A stretch of 64,000 nucleotides of DNA from CAWAYR01 sp050250875 (lineage in GTDB: Bacteria; Acidobacteriota; Vicinamibacteria; Vicinamibacterales; UBA2999): the NCBI GenBank assembly GCA_050250875.1, contig JBFWNV010000008.1, forward strand, positions 62,001 to 126,000, given 5' to 3'. Within the stretch, counting starts at the first letter, position 1, and each line of letters begins with the position of its first letter. Positions 42,389 to 51,823 of the stretch are shown here, piece by piece. Both the position numbers and the translations under genes were made by a program. Below the pieces are notes generated by a model. The model was not told where the DNA came from. It did not search any database and saw nothing but the letters and a program-made list of their open reading frames with translations.

Positions 42389-42486
42389 CCCGTGCCTCCG
42401 CGACGGCAGTTGTATACGGCTCCCGGGACCGCGTCAACCGAAGACTCCCGGGCACGGCGGCCCGCGACCGCGCTACACTCCGCGCC

Positions 42487-44421
42487 ATGTCCAGTGCACG
42501 TCCCGCCCACCTCGCCGTGGGTCCGCTGCAGATTCGCGCCGGTGTCTCCGCCGGTTACAGCGACGTCCTGACCCCGGCGGCGCTCGCCGCCATCGAGGCG
42601 CTGGCGCCGTTCGACCGCCGTCGGGCCGAGTTGATGCGGTCGCGGACGGCGCGGCGGGCCGCCCGGGCCGCCGCGCGCACGCCCATCGGCTTCCTCGATC
42701 CGGCCGCGACCATCGCCGGATCGACGGTGACGGTGGCCGACGCCCGCGCCGGCCGGTTCGACGGCGCCGAGATCCCCGCCGATCTCGACCGCCAATGGAT
42801 CCAGGGCACCGGCCCGGCGGCGCGCCCTGGCGCCGCGGTGGAGGTCAGCCTGCGCAACGTCGCCTACGCGCTGCTGTCGGGCGCCGACGGCTGGATGTTC
42901 GACGGCGAGGACGCGCTCGGCCAGGTCTCGACGATGTCGCTCGACAACCAGCGCAACCTGGCGCTGGCGCTGGCCCGCACCCCGGTCTTCCTCGACGTCG
43001 CCGCGCGGGTGGCGACCGAGATGAACGCGTGGGCCCGCGGCGCCCTCGGCCGCGACATCGTCGCCGACTGGGCGGCGCAGCTCGATCACACCGTGCCGAT
43101 CTTCCGCGCCCGCGGGCTGCACCTCGACGACCGCCACGTGCGCTGGGCCGACGGCACCGGGTTCTCGGCGTCGATCGTCGACGCGGCGATCTACGTCGCC
43201 AACAACCTCGAGAGCCTGGCCGCCCTGTCGCGCCCGGTGGTCCTCTACCTGCCGAAGATCCAGACGGCGGAGGAAGCGGCGCTGTGGCACGACCTGCTGA
43301 CGGCGCTGGAACGCCAGGTCGGCGCCACCGAAGGCGCCATCAAGGTCTACGTGCTGGTCGAACAGCTCGAGGCCAGCTACCAGCTCATGGAGATCCGCGC
43401 CGTGCTCGGCCGGCACTTCGTCGGCTTCAACACCGGCCGCTGGGACTACATCAACAGCGTGTCGGATGCGATGGCCTGGGAGGCGACGTTCCAGAACCCG
43501 AATATCGACGCGATCACGATGACCTACGCCTACATGGCGGCCTACGAGGACCGCGTGCGGCGCGCCGTCAACACCCCCGACCGCAACGGCCGCACCGCGC
43601 TGTGGCAGGGCGGCATGGAGCCGAACATCCCGGTCGGCTCTCCGGCCGGGGTGCAGGCCGGCATGGCCCGCGCCGTGGCCGGCGCCGAGCGCGAGCAGGC
43701 CGCCGGCGCCAGCGGCAAATGGGTGGCGCACTGGAAGATGGTGCACATCGTGCGGCCGGTGTGGGAGCGGCACGGCGCCGCCAACCAGCGCGGCCGGGCG
43801 TTTCCGCCGCTCACCTACACCGCGGCGGACGCCGCCGCGCTGCGCGAACTGGCGCCGGCGCCGCGCACGGTCCGCGGCGCCCGCGATCTCATCAGCGTCG
43901 CCGTCCAGTACGGCAACGCCTTCGGCCAGGGCCTGCAGGCCGCGGCGCTCAAGCCGGCCGACTTCTTCGGCAACGACGACGTGCTCTACCTGATGGAGGA
44001 CATGGCCACCGGCGAAATCCGCGTCAGCATCCTCTGGGAATGGCTGCACAAGCAGGCCCCGTTCACCGAGGACGACGCCGCGACCGGCGTCAAGGCCGGC
44101 GACACACTGACGCCGGCGCTGTTCACGCGCCTCCTCGACGAGGAGTACGCCAAACTGGTCGCCGCCGGCAACCGCGACGTGCACGACGACTCCAAGGCGA
44201 CCACCCTGCCGATCGCCCGCGACATCGTCGCCACGCTGGTCACGACGCCGCTCAAGGCGCCGTGGTACATCGACCTGCTCAACCTCACGCTCGACAACCA
44301 CGACCGCGCCGAGTGCGCCCGCCGCGTCCAGGCGTACATGACCGCGTTCGCCGCCGACGGCACCCGCCTCACCGGCAACGTCGAGTTCGATCGCGCGCCG
44401 AGCGGAGGCCGCGGGGCGTGA
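42487..44421 (+). CDS. Malate synthase A-like protein
   Basis: Predicted to condense glyoxylate and acetyl-CoA to malate. 644 residues, longer than the usual ~530. Read against E. coli AceB, the essential residues are present: Arg209 (RARGLHL), Glu292 (VLVEQLEA), Asp320 (GRWDYI) and the catalytic base Asp505 (LMEDMATGE). GWMFDGEDALGQ and SGKWVAHWKM are further family blocks. Isocitrate lyase is not in the window. The extra length lies in the N-terminal region and the C-terminal helical domain. The stop overlaps the GTG of a benzoate-CoA-ligase-family gene, which suggests a dedicated pathway rather than a plain glyoxylate shunt. A different acyl-CoA/oxoacid pair is possible. Confidence 0.85.
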   Translation: MSSARPAHLAVGPLQIRAGVSAGYSDVLTPAALAAIEALAPFDRRRAELMRSRTARRAARAAARTPIGFLDPAATIAGSTVTVADARAGRFDGAEIPADLDRQWIQGTGPAARPGAAVEVSLRNVAYALLSGADGWMFDGEDALGQVSTMSLDNQRNLALALARTPVFLDVAARVATEMNAWARGALGRDIVADWAAQLDHTVPIFRARGLHLDDRHVRWADGTGFSASIVDAAIYVANNLESLAALSRPVVLYLPKIQTAEEAALWHDLLTALERQVGATEGAIKVYVLVEQLEASYQLMEIRAVLGRHFVGFNTGRWDYINSVSDAMAWEATFQNPNIDAITMTYAYMAAYEDRVRRAVNTPDRNGRTALWQGGMEPNIPVGSPAGVQAGMARAVAGAEREQAAGASGKWVAHWKMVHIVRPVWERHGAANQRGRAFPPLTYTAADAAALRELAPAPRTVRGARDLISVAVQYGNAFGQGLQAAALKPADFFGNDDVLYLMEDMATGEIRVSILWEWLHKQAPFTEDDAATGVKAGDTLTPALFTRLLDEEYAKLVAAGNRDVHDDSKATTLPIARDIVATLVTTPLKAPWYIDLLNLTLDNHDRAECARRVQAYMTAFAADGTRLTGNVEFDRAPSGGRGA

Positions 44422-46013
44422 GCGCGGCGGGGGCCGCTGACGGGCCCGGCGGCGGGCCGGCCCTGCCGCTGCACTACAACGTCGCGGCGGCGCTGCTCGA
44501 GCGACGGCTGGCCGCCGGCGACGGCGGGCGTCCCGCCGTGATCTGTCCCGATCGCGCCTGGAGCTACGACGCCGTGGCGGCGCTGACGGCGCAGACCGCG
44601 CACGCCCTGGCGCGGCTGGGCGCCGGCCGCGAGGACCGGGTGCTCATCGCCCTGCCCGACTCGGCGGAGTACGTCGCCGCGTTTCTCGGCGCCATCGCCC
44701 TCGGCGCCGTCGCCGTCCCGTGCAACACGTTCCTCGGCCCCGCCGACTACGGCTACTTCCTGGCCGAGAGCCGGGCCACGGTGATGGTCACCACCGAGGC
44801 GATGCGCCAGGCGCTGGCGCCGGTGCTGGCAGCGGCCTCCTGGCTGCGCGTGGTGCTGGTCGTCGACGCCGCGGACGACCACGACGACGAAGCGCCGCGG
44901 GTGCGGTCGTGGGCGCGCTGGGTCGGCGCGGCGCCGCCGGCGTTCGCGCCCGCCGAGACCCATCGCGACGCCCCGGCCTTCTGGCTGTGGACCTCGGGCA
45001 GCACCGGCCTGCCGAAGGCCGCCGTGCACCTGCACCAGGACTGGCCGTGGTGCTGCGAGGGCTTCGCCGTCGGCGTGCTCGGCCTGTCGCGCGACGACCG
45101 GCTGTTCTCGGCGGCGAAGCTGTTCCACGCCTACGGCCTCGGCAACGCGCTCGCCTTCCCGTTCTGGGTCGGCGCGCCGGTGGTGCTGCTGCCCGGGCGA
45201 GCGACGGCCGATGCCGTGTTCGGCGTGTTCGCCGCGCACGCCCCGACGGTGTTCTTCGGCGTGCCGACGCTCTATGCCGCCATTCTGCAGCGGGCGGCGC
45301 AGGATCCGGCGCTCGGCGACGGCGCCCTGCGGCTGGCGGTGTCGGCCGGCGAGCCGCTGCCACCGGACCTCTATCGCCGGTGGCGCCGTCACTTCGGCGT
45401 CGAGCTGCTCGACGCGCCCGGATCGACCGAGGTGCTCCACTGCTACCTGTCGCCGCGCCGGGGCCGCGTCACGCCCGGCAGCGTCGGCGAGCCGGTGCCC
45501 GGCTATGCCATGCGGATCGTCGACGAACACGGCCACGACGTGCCCGACGGCGTCGAGGGCGAGCTGTGGGTCCACGGCCGCAGCACGGCGATCGCCTACT
45601 GGCAGCGGCGCGAGCAGACCACCGCGAAGATGCACGGGCCGTGGTTCGCGTCGGGGGATCGCTATCGCCGCGACGCCGAGGGCCGCTACTGGCACATCGG
45701 CCGCACCGACGACATGTTCAAGGTGGCCGGCGAATGGTGTTCGGCCACCGAGGTCGAGGCGGCGCTGGCCGCGCACGACGCCGTGGTCGAGTGCGCCGTG
45801 GTGCCGCAGCCCGACGGCGACGGCGTGCTCAAGCCGCGGGCGGTGGTGGTGCTGGCGGCGTCAGCCGAAGCCAGTGACGGGCTGGCCGACGAGCTGCGGA
45901 CGTTCGTCCGCCGCCGGCTCGCCCACTACAAGTGCCCGCGGACGATCGACTTCGTCGCCGAGCTGCCGAAGACGGCGACGGGGAAGATCCAGCGGTTCAA
46001 GCTGAGAGAGTAG
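44418..46013 (+). CDS. Benzoate-CoA ligase family protein
   Basis: AMP-forming ligase, 531 residues. Family-specific motifs are present: LWTSGSTGLPKAAVHLHQDW, SAAKLFHAYGLGNALAFPFW, GSTEVLHCYLS, DRYRRDAEGRYWHIGRTDDM, FKVAGEWCSATEVEAAL and the catalytic lysine in ELPKTATGKIQRF. The FHAYGLGNAL motif is typical of benzoate/4-hydroxybenzoate CoA ligases, though an aliphatic acid cannot be excluded. GTG 44418 overlaps the malate synthase-like stop (GTGA). The TAG stop leads directly into a heptamer array. Confidence 0.87.
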   Translation: MSAAGAADGPGGGPALPLHYNVAAALLERRLAAGDGGRPAVICPDRAWSYDAVAALTAQTAHALARLGAGREDRVLIALPDSAEYVAAFLGAIALGAVAVPCNTFLGPADYGYFLAESRATVMVTTEAMRQALAPVLAAASWLRVVLVVDAADDHDDEAPRVRSWARWVGAAPPAFAPAETHRDAPAFWLWTSGSTGLPKAAVHLHQDWPWCCEGFAVGVLGLSRDDRLFSAAKLFHAYGLGNALAFPFWVGAPVVLLPGRATADAVFGVFAAHAPTVFFGVPTLYAAILQRAAQDPALGDGALRLAVSAGEPLPPDLYRRWRRHFGVELLDAPGSTEVLHCYLSPRRGRVTPGSVGEPVPGYAMRIVDEHGHDVPDGVEGELWVHGRSTAIAYWQRREQTTAKMHGPWFASGDRYRRDAEGRYWHIGRTDDMFKVAGEWCSATEVEAALAAHDAVVECAVVPQPDGDGVLKPRAVVVLAASAEASDGLADELRTFVRRRLAHYKCPRTIDFVAELPKTATGKIQRFKLRE

Positions 46014-46046
46014 GGACCCAGGGAACAGGGAACAGGGACCAGGAAG
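46012..46046 (+). repeat. Heptamer array AGGGAAC/AGGGACC
   Basis: Five units, the first eight bases long. The TAG stop of the ligase gene (46011-46013) forms the start of the first unit. Its inverted partner is at 46104-46131. Confidence 0.85.
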
Positions 46047-46103
46047 AACGCTTGTCACGGCCGCGTTCCGCGCCGTGTGCTCGGCCGGCGTCAGCCGGCA
46101 CTC

Positions 46104-46131
46104 TCCCTGGTCCCCGGTCCCTGGTCCCTAA
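46104..46131 (-). repeat. Heptamer array, inverted partner, four units
   Basis: Four units of TCCCTGG on plus. The terminal unit TCCCTAA contains the TAG stop (46130-46128) of the ankyrin gene. Together with 46012-46046 it forms a long inverted repeat between convergent genes. Confidence 0.85.
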
Positions 46132-47819
46132 CAAGAAACACACTTGTGGTTGTTCTTCGCCCCGAGCGACGCCAGGAACGCGATCGTCTCGGGGAACGGC
46201 TGCACGCGCTGCACCGGGCCGTTGGCGAGATCGATGGTCGTCTGCCCGGCGCGGTTCACGCCGGTGACGCTGGCGCCCTTGCTCACGAGATACCGGATCA
46301 TCTCGGTGTCGCCGCGCGACGCGGCGTGGTGCACGGCGGAGTTGCCCTCGTAGTCGAGCGCGTTCACGTCGGCGCCGAGTTCCTCGACCAGGTAGCGCAC
46401 CGCCGCCATCATCCCGCCCGGCGCGGTGACGTGCGAGTTGCCGGCGAAGCCCTTGCCGTAGCCGACACCGGCGGCCGCCAGCAGCGGTGGCACGCCGGGA
46501 CCGCCGACCGGGATCGGCGGCAGCGCCGAGACGTCGCGGAGTTCGCCGACGCCGTCGAGCCCGCGGGTGCGCTCGGCCGGCCGCACCGACGGGATGGCCG
46601 GATCGGCGCCACGGGCGACCAGCAGGCGCATCGCCGCCACATCGCTGGCGTAGGCGGCCCGCCAGAACGGCGTCGCCCCGACTTCGTCCACGCCCGACTG
46701 GTCGAAGTTGTACCCCGAGTACCACACCTTGCGGCCGAGCCGCGCGTTCGGATCGGCGCCGGCGTCGAGCAGCCGCGTCATCAGCGTCAGATACGACGTC
46801 TGCTGCTGCAGATAGGCGCGCGGCTGCGGATAGGCGGCCTTCGGCGCCCACTGCACGTTCAGCACGGCGTAGAGCGGCGCGGCGCCGCCACTGCTGGCCA
46901 GATTCGGATCGGCGCCGCGCTCGAGGAAATACGCCGCCAGATCGAAATGGCCGTTCAACGCGGCGATGAGCAGCGGCGTCGTGCGGTCGCCGGGACTCGC
47001 CAGGTTCACGTCGGCGCCGGCCTCGACCAGCGCCCGCGCCGCCGCCGCGGCGCCCTGGCGCGCGGCGAAGTGCAGCGCCGACAGCCCGCCCTGGGTGCCG
47101 ATCAGCTCGTTGTAGCGGAACGGCCGCGTCGCGCCGGCGACCCCGGCCGGCGCCGCCGGCCGGCGCGGCGCGGCGGCCCTCTGGCTCCCCGGCGGCTCGG
47201 GCGGGCGACCGTCGCCTTCGCCGGGATCGGTCAGGGCCGCCAGGTCCACGACCTTCGACGTCGCGTCCGCCTTCGCCCCGCGCGCCACCAGCGTGCGGAC
47301 CACGTCGGCGCGATCGAAGGCCGCCGCGAACATCAGCGCCGACTGGCCGTGCGCCGACTCGACGGCGTTGGGGTCGGCCCCGGCGTCGAGCAGCGCCACC
47401 GCCGCCTCGACCTCGCCCGCCTGGGCGGCCAGCATCAGCGCCGTCGCCCCGGTGGAGGTCGGCGTCGACGGCTCGGCGCCGCGTTCCAGCAGCGCCTTCA
47501 CCACCGCCGCCGCGCCGTTCTGGCTGGCGACGTGGAGCGGCGTGTAGCGGCCCAACCGGCTGGTCGCCCGCACGTTGGCGCCGGCCACGAGCAGCACCGC
47601 GGTGAGCTCGGCGTCGCCGTGCGTGGCCGCCCAGTGCAGCGCGGTCATACCGTCGCCCTGCGCGGCGTTCACGTCGCTGCCGTCCTTGAGCAGCGCCCGC
47701 ACCGCGGCGACATCGCGGCGCATGGCGGCGTCGGCCACCGGCGCCGGGGCCGCGGCGTGAAGCCAGGTGCCGGCGGCCAACGCCACGGCGACGATCGCGG
47801 AAACCGTTCGGCGCCGCAT
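46128..47819 (-). CDS. Exported ankyrin-repeat protein ending in CVSC (module 1)
   Basis: 563 residues. Signal peptide (SAIVAVALAAGTWLHAAA), then about ten ankyrin repeats in two blocks (DGMTALHWAATHGDAELTAV, GRYTPLHVASQNGAAAVVKA, HGQSALMFAAAFDRADVVRT). A disordered Pro/Ala/Arg linker is at about 205-235, before RPFRYNELIGTQGGLSALHF. A conserved non-ankyrin insert (KVWYSGYNFDQSGVDEVGAT) is present. The last residues are HKCVSC, shared with the second ankyrin protein at 55898, so a terminal CxxC has been kept. It follows the DUF1552 gene by eight bases and belongs to that operon. Its likely job is binding a partner in the periplasm. Confidence 0.88.
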   Translation of the reverse strand: MRRRTVSAIVAVALAAGTWLHAAAPAPVADAAMRRDVAAVRALLKDGSDVNAAQGDGMTALHWAATHGDAELTAVLLVAGANVRATSRLGRYTPLHVASQNGAAAVVKALLERGAEPSTPTSTGATALMLAAQAGEVEAAVALLDAGADPNAVESAHGQSALMFAAAFDRADVVRTLVARGAKADATSKVVDLAALTDPGEGDGRPPEPPGSQRAAAPRRPAAPAGVAGATRPFRYNELIGTQGGLSALHFAARQGAAAAARALVEAGADVNLASPGDRTTPLLIAALNGHFDLAAYFLERGADPNLASSGGAAPLYAVLNVQWAPKAAYPQPRAYLQQQTSYLTLMTRLLDAGADPNARLGRKVWYSGYNFDQSGVDEVGATPFWRAAYASDVAAMRLLVARGADPAIPSVRPAERTRGLDGVGELRDVSALPPIPVGGPGVPPLLAAAGVGYGKGFAGNSHVTAPGGMMAAVRYLVEELGADVNALDYEGNSAVHHAASRGDTEMIRYLVSKGASVTGVNRAGQTTIDLANGPVQRVQPFPETIAFLASLGAKNNHKCVSC

Positions 47820-47827
47820 CTCCCCTC

Positions 47828-49231
47828 CTACCCCGCCGCCGTGGCGTCAGCGGCGCGGTTGAGCTCGAGCGCGCCGGTGCTGTCGCCGAAGCCGGCGGCC
47901 TCCACGTCGAGGACGTGCAGCATCGACAGCATCGCGTTGGCCATCGGCGTGCCGTCGGCCGCCTTGACGTGCAGGTTGCCCTTCAGCCGCCCGCCGGCAT
48001 GCCCGGCCAGGAACAGCGGGCAGCGCTTGTGGTTGTGCATGTTGGAGTTGCCCATCGCCGAGCCGTAGACCACCAGGCTGTGATCGAGCAGCGTGCCGTC
48101 GCCGTCGGGCGTCCGCTTCAGCCGGTCGAGCAGGTACGGAATCAGGCTGACGTGGTAGGCGTTGATCTTCTGGAAGTCTCTGATGCGGTCCTCGCGCTCC
48201 TGGTGGTGCGACGAGGTGTGGAACGCGGTGCTCGAGCCGCTCGGCCCGAACACCCGGTTCGACACGTCGCGGCTCAGCTTGAAAGCGAACACCCGCGTGA
48301 TGTCCGAGGCGAACGCCACCGCCTGCAGGTCGAACATCAGTTTGACGTGGTCTTCCCACGAGTCGGGCACGCCAACCGGCGCCCCCGGCAGCTCGCGCAC
48401 CTCGCCGCTCGAGTTCTGCGCCTCGACCTTCTGGATGCGCCGCTCGATCTCGCGCACGTCGTCGAGGTAGTCGTTCAGCCGGGCGCGGTCGGCGCGGCCG
48501 AGCCGGCCCTGCAGCTCGCCCACCGACTCGGCGACGAAGTCGAGGATGCTCTTGTCGGCGCGGCGCCGGGCCCGCCGGGCCTCGGGCGTCGTGCCCAGGC
48601 CGAAGAGCTGATCGAACACCGCCCGCGGGTCGCGGATCATCGGCAGCGGCTCGGTCGGCGACGCCCAGCTGATCGTGTCGGTGTAGACGCAGGAGTAGTT
48701 GTACGAGCAGCCGCCGGCCTGATCGACGTTCTCGATGCACAGCTGCATCGACGGGATCGGCGTGTCCTGGCCGTGGCGGGCGGCGACGATCTGGTCGAGC
48801 GAGGTGCCGGCGTAGACGTCGGACCCCTGCGTCTGCTTCGGCTTGGCCTGGGTGAGGAACACCGCCGCCGAGCGGAAGTGGTCGGCGCCGATCTCGGGGG
48901 CGGTGAACGCCTCGGCGTTGCGGCAGTCGGTGTTGCTGACGATCGTCAGGGCGTCGCGGTACGGCTCGAGCGCGGCCATCGCCGTCGGCGTGAGGTCGAA
49001 CGCCGATCCGGCCGCCGCCGGCGCCCACATGTGCATCCGGGCACCGTAGGTGGTGCTGCCGGCGGCGCCGTGCACCATCTCGATGGCGAGGAGCCGCACC
49101 TTGGGCGACACCGCCTGGGCGCGCAGCACCCCGGCCGGCGTCATCGCGTCGAGCAGCGGCAGCGCGATCGTCGCGCCCAGCCCCTTGAGCGCCGTCCGCC
49201 GCGACAGGTGCTTCTTGGTAATCAGGTTCAT
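47828..49231 (-). CDS. DUF1552 protein, Tat-exported (module 1)
   Basis: 467 residues. The N-terminus HLSRRTALKGLGATIALPLL is a twin-arginine signal (Arg11-Arg12), implying export after folding, often with a cofactor. The rest is the DUF1552 domain, not characterised; it is thought to be related to DUF1501 and the alkaline-phosphatase/sulfatase superfamily. Notable blocks: IEMVHGAAGS, IVSNTDCRNAEAF, EIGADHFRSAAVFLTQ, a three-cysteine patch (MQLCIENVD, GGCSYNYSC), SHHQEREDRI, and the end VYGSAMGNSNMHNHKRCPLF and GDSTGALELN. It is the most divergent of the three copies here. Confidence 0.92.
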   Translation of the reverse strand: MNLITKKHLSRRTALKGLGATIALPLLDAMTPAGVLRAQAVSPKVRLLAIEMVHGAAGSTTYGARMHMWAPAAAGSAFDLTPTAMAALEPYRDALTIVSNTDCRNAEAFTAPEIGADHFRSAAVFLTQAKPKQTQGSDVYAGTSLDQIVAARHGQDTPIPSMQLCIENVDQAGGCSYNYSCVYTDTISWASPTEPLPMIRDPRAVFDQLFGLGTTPEARRARRRADKSILDFVAESVGELQGRLGRADRARLNDYLDDVREIERRIQKVEAQNSSGEVRELPGAPVGVPDSWEDHVKLMFDLQAVAFASDITRVFAFKLSRDVSNRVFGPSGSSTAFHTSSHHQEREDRIRDFQKINAYHVSLIPYLLDRLKRTPDGDGTLLDHSLVVYGSAMGNSNMHNHKRCPLFLAGHAGGRLKGNLHVKAADGTPMANAMLSMLHVLDVEAAGFGDSTGALELNRAADATAAG

Positions 49232-49250
49232 CGTGTCTCCGCACTGGCGA

Positions 49251-49285
49251 GCCCCAGCCCCCAGCCCCTAGTCCCCAGCCCCTAT
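49251..49285 (-). repeat. Heptamer array CCCCAGC, five units
   Basis: Five units exactly, between the DUF1592 and DUF1552 genes of module 1. The TAG stop of the DUF1592 gene (49284-49282) is part of the first unit in the sense direction. Confidence 0.85.
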
Positions 49286-51786
49286 CGCTGCTGCCCCACG
49301 TCTGTCGTCACCGCAGCAGCGGGTCTGACCACGCTCTTCTGAAACTGGTCGGTGGCCACCACGCCGCGCACGAACGCCGACATCCGGTAGCCGCGCGCCG
49401 CCGCCTGGCGGATCACCTGCCGCACCGCCGGCATGTCGGCCGGCTCGACGCGCCGGCCGAGCGCGTAGGTCATCAGGTGCTCGGTGAAGCTGAGCAGGAA
49501 CGCGTCCTGGTGCTCGAGCAGCGCCGCGCGCAGGCCGGCGGCGCCGTCCATCCGCGTGCCGTCGTACAGGTCGCCCACCGCGTCGACCGGCACCTCGTTG
49601 TCCTTGATGCGATGGCGCCCGGTGGCGTCGAAATGCTCCAGGGCGAGGCCCAGCGGATCGATCACCTTGTGGCACGAGGTGCACGCCGGGTTCTTGCGGT
49701 GCTCCTCCATGCGCTCGCGCACCGACAGCAGCTTGCCGCCGCTGGCGCCCTTGGTCTCCTCGAGCGCCGGCACGTTCGGCGGCGGCGGCGGCGGCGGCGA
49801 GCCGAGCAGCACCTCCATGATCCACTTGCCGCGCTGCACCGGCGAGGTGCGGTCGGCGAGCGAGGTGAGCGTGAGGATGCTGCCGTGGCCGAGCAGGCCG
49901 CGCCGCGACTCCGGCAGGGTGACCCGCCGGAACTGCGGGCCGCTCACGCCGGGGATGCCGTAGTGCCGGGCGACGCGATCGTTGACGTAGGAATAGTCGG
50001 CGGTCAGCAGGTCGAGCACGCTGCGGTCGTCGCGGACCAGACTGGCGACGAAGAGCTCGGTCTCCTTCTGCAGCGCCTGCGCCAGCGTGCGGTCGTAATA
50101 CGGATAGAGGATGGGGTCGGGCGAGACCTCGTCGAGATCCTGCAGCCGCAGCCACTGCGACGCGAAACGGGTCGCCAGCGACGCGGCCCGGGCGTCGGTC
50201 AGCAGCCGCGCCGCCTGGGCGTCGAGCGCCGCCGGGGTGAGCCGGCCCTGCGCCGCCAGGTCGAGCAGGGCGGGATCGGGCCCGGCGCCCCAGATGAAGA
50301 ACGACAGGCGCGACGCCAGTTCGACGTCGGCCAGCCGGTACGGCCGGCCGGGACGGGCCGTCGCCGGCGTGTCCTCGAGGCGGAAGAGGAACTGCGGACT
50401 GGCGAGGATCGCCTCCACCGCCTTGCCGATGCCGGCCTCGAAGTTGCCGTCGCGACGGCCCGCCTCGTAGAAGCGCAGCAGCCGCGCCGTTTCGGCCGCG
50501 GTCGGCGGACGGCGGAAGGCGCCGCTGGCCAGGCCGGCGACGATCGCGGTGGCGCAACGCGCCTCGTCGGCCGGCTCGGTCGGCCGGCACGTGAACACCC
50601 GTCGCCGGCTCGCCGTGTCGGACACGCCGGTGACGCGGTGCGGGCCGACCACGGCCAGGTTGCGCAGGTGCGGCAGCGTGGTGATGCCGACGGCGATGCC
50701 GATCTCGGTGTCGGCCAGCGTGTGTTCGATCGGCGCGACCAGGTCGTTGACCGGGCCCTCGAAGCGCTGCAGGAAGGCCGCGGTGAGGCGGTGCGGTCCG
50801 GCGGTGACGTGGTGCGGCGCCGTCCGCAGCGACAGCCCGGTGGTCGACTCGTTCATCCGCGGGTTGATGTCGAGCAGGGCGACGCGCTCGCCGTCGATCG
50901 ACACCTCGATCTGCTCGCCGGGCGCGGTGTTGCCGAACAGGATGCCGAGCGGTTCGGCGAAGAAGTCGAGTCGGAACGTGTAGTCGCCGTCGGCCGGGAA
51001 GGTGTGCTGCACCGAGATCCCGCCGCGGGTGCCGAGCGGCGCGCCGTCGGCCCGGGCGGTCTGCGACGCCGTCTTCGGCAGGCTGTAGGTGGCCTCGCTG
51101 GCCGAGCTGTCGGGATCGCCGAGCGCCAGCGCCGTCACCCGGCTGGCGGCGCGCAGATACCCTTCGAGCAACGTCGGCGAGAAGGTCTGCGCGTCGGCGA
51201 CGTTGTCGAAGCCGTGGCTGATGGTGTCGGGCGGCAGCAGCGCCGAGACGTCGACCTCGACGTCGAGCAGGTCGCGCACCGCGCGGGCGTACTCGGCGCG
51301 GTTCAGCCGCTGGAAGGGGCGCCAGCCGGGGTCGGGATGGGCCGCCGCGAACTCATCGAGCCGTGCCTCGAGCGCGTGCATCAGCCCGTCGAGTTCGCCG
51401 GCCGGCGGCCGCTTCGCGCCGGCGGGCGGCATCATGCCGGCGCGCAGCTTGCGGACGATCTTCTCGGCGGTGGCCAGTGACTCGTGGGCGAGCATGGCGT
51501 TGAAGCCGGCCAGCGACAACCCGCCGGCCTTGGCCCGCTCGCTGTGGCAGGTCGCGCAGTAGGTGGCGACCAGTTCCGACTGCGCTGCCGGCGTCATCGC
51601 CGGCGAGGCCTCCGGGCGGGCGACCGCACGACGCGGGACAGACCGGACCGGCGCCGGTGTGGTGGCCGTCGTCGCCGGCGCCGCGGCTTGGCGGGGTTCA
51701 CGCGCCGACGCGGCGGCGCCGACGAGGCCCACCCCGCCGACGATGGCCATGCCGATGCCGAGCCTCGTCATCGCGCCGCGTCGCAT
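49282..51786 (-). CDS. DUF1592 multi-domain cytochrome (module 1)
   Basis: 834 residues, exported. After the signal peptide comes a Planctomycete-type cytochrome c motif CATCHSERAKAGGL (C77, C80, H81). Then follow the usual domain set in order: DUF1587 (WRPFQRLNRAEYARAVRDLL), a carbohydrate-binding-like beta region, DUF1595, DUF1592 (ELASRLSFFIWGAGPDPALL), DUF1588 (GHGSILTLTSLADRTSPVQR, a run of seven prolines, and a second heme-type motif CTSCHKVIDPLGLALEHFD at C702/C705/H706) and DUF1585. It thus has two candidate covalent heme sites. GGAG is seven bases before ATG 51786. It should donate to or accept from the DUF1552 partner, which is inference. Confidence 0.92.
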   Translation of the reverse strand: MRRGAMTRLGIGMAIVGGVGLVGAAASAREPRQAAAPATTATTPAPVRSVPRRAVARPEASPAMTPAAQSELVATYCATCHSERAKAGGLSLAGFNAMLAHESLATAEKIVRKLRAGMMPPAGAKRPPAGELDGLMHALEARLDEFAAAHPDPGWRPFQRLNRAEYARAVRDLLDVEVDVSALLPPDTISHGFDNVADAQTFSPTLLEGYLRAASRVTALALGDPDSSASEATYSLPKTASQTARADGAPLGTRGGISVQHTFPADGDYTFRLDFFAEPLGILFGNTAPGEQIEVSIDGERVALLDINPRMNESTTGLSLRTAPHHVTAGPHRLTAAFLQRFEGPVNDLVAPIEHTLADTEIGIAVGITTLPHLRNLAVVGPHRVTGVSDTASRRRVFTCRPTEPADEARCATAIVAGLASGAFRRPPTAAETARLLRFYEAGRRDGNFEAGIGKAVEAILASPQFLFRLEDTPATARPGRPYRLADVELASRLSFFIWGAGPDPALLDLAAQGRLTPAALDAQAARLLTDARAASLATRFASQWLRLQDLDEVSPDPILYPYYDRTLAQALQKETELFVASLVRDDRSVLDLLTADYSYVNDRVARHYGIPGVSGPQFRRVTLPESRRGLLGHGSILTLTSLADRTSPVQRGKWIMEVLLGSPPPPPPPNVPALEETKGASGGKLLSVRERMEEHRKNPACTSCHKVIDPLGLALEHFDATGRHRIKDNEVPVDAVGDLYDGTRMDGAAGLRAALLEHQDAFLLSFTEHLMTYALGRRVEPADMPAVRQVIRQAAARGYRMSAFVRGVVATDQFQKSVVRPAAAVTTDVGQQR

Positions 51787-51823
51787 GCCCCGTCTCCGTC
51801 CGCCGTCGCGTGGCGGTGTGTCC

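Noticed and set aside
49781..49802. GGC trinucleotide run (also near 53850 and 59636) as a microsatellite of interest.
   Set aside because: It encodes the polyproline run in DUF1588 that is conserved in all three paralogues.
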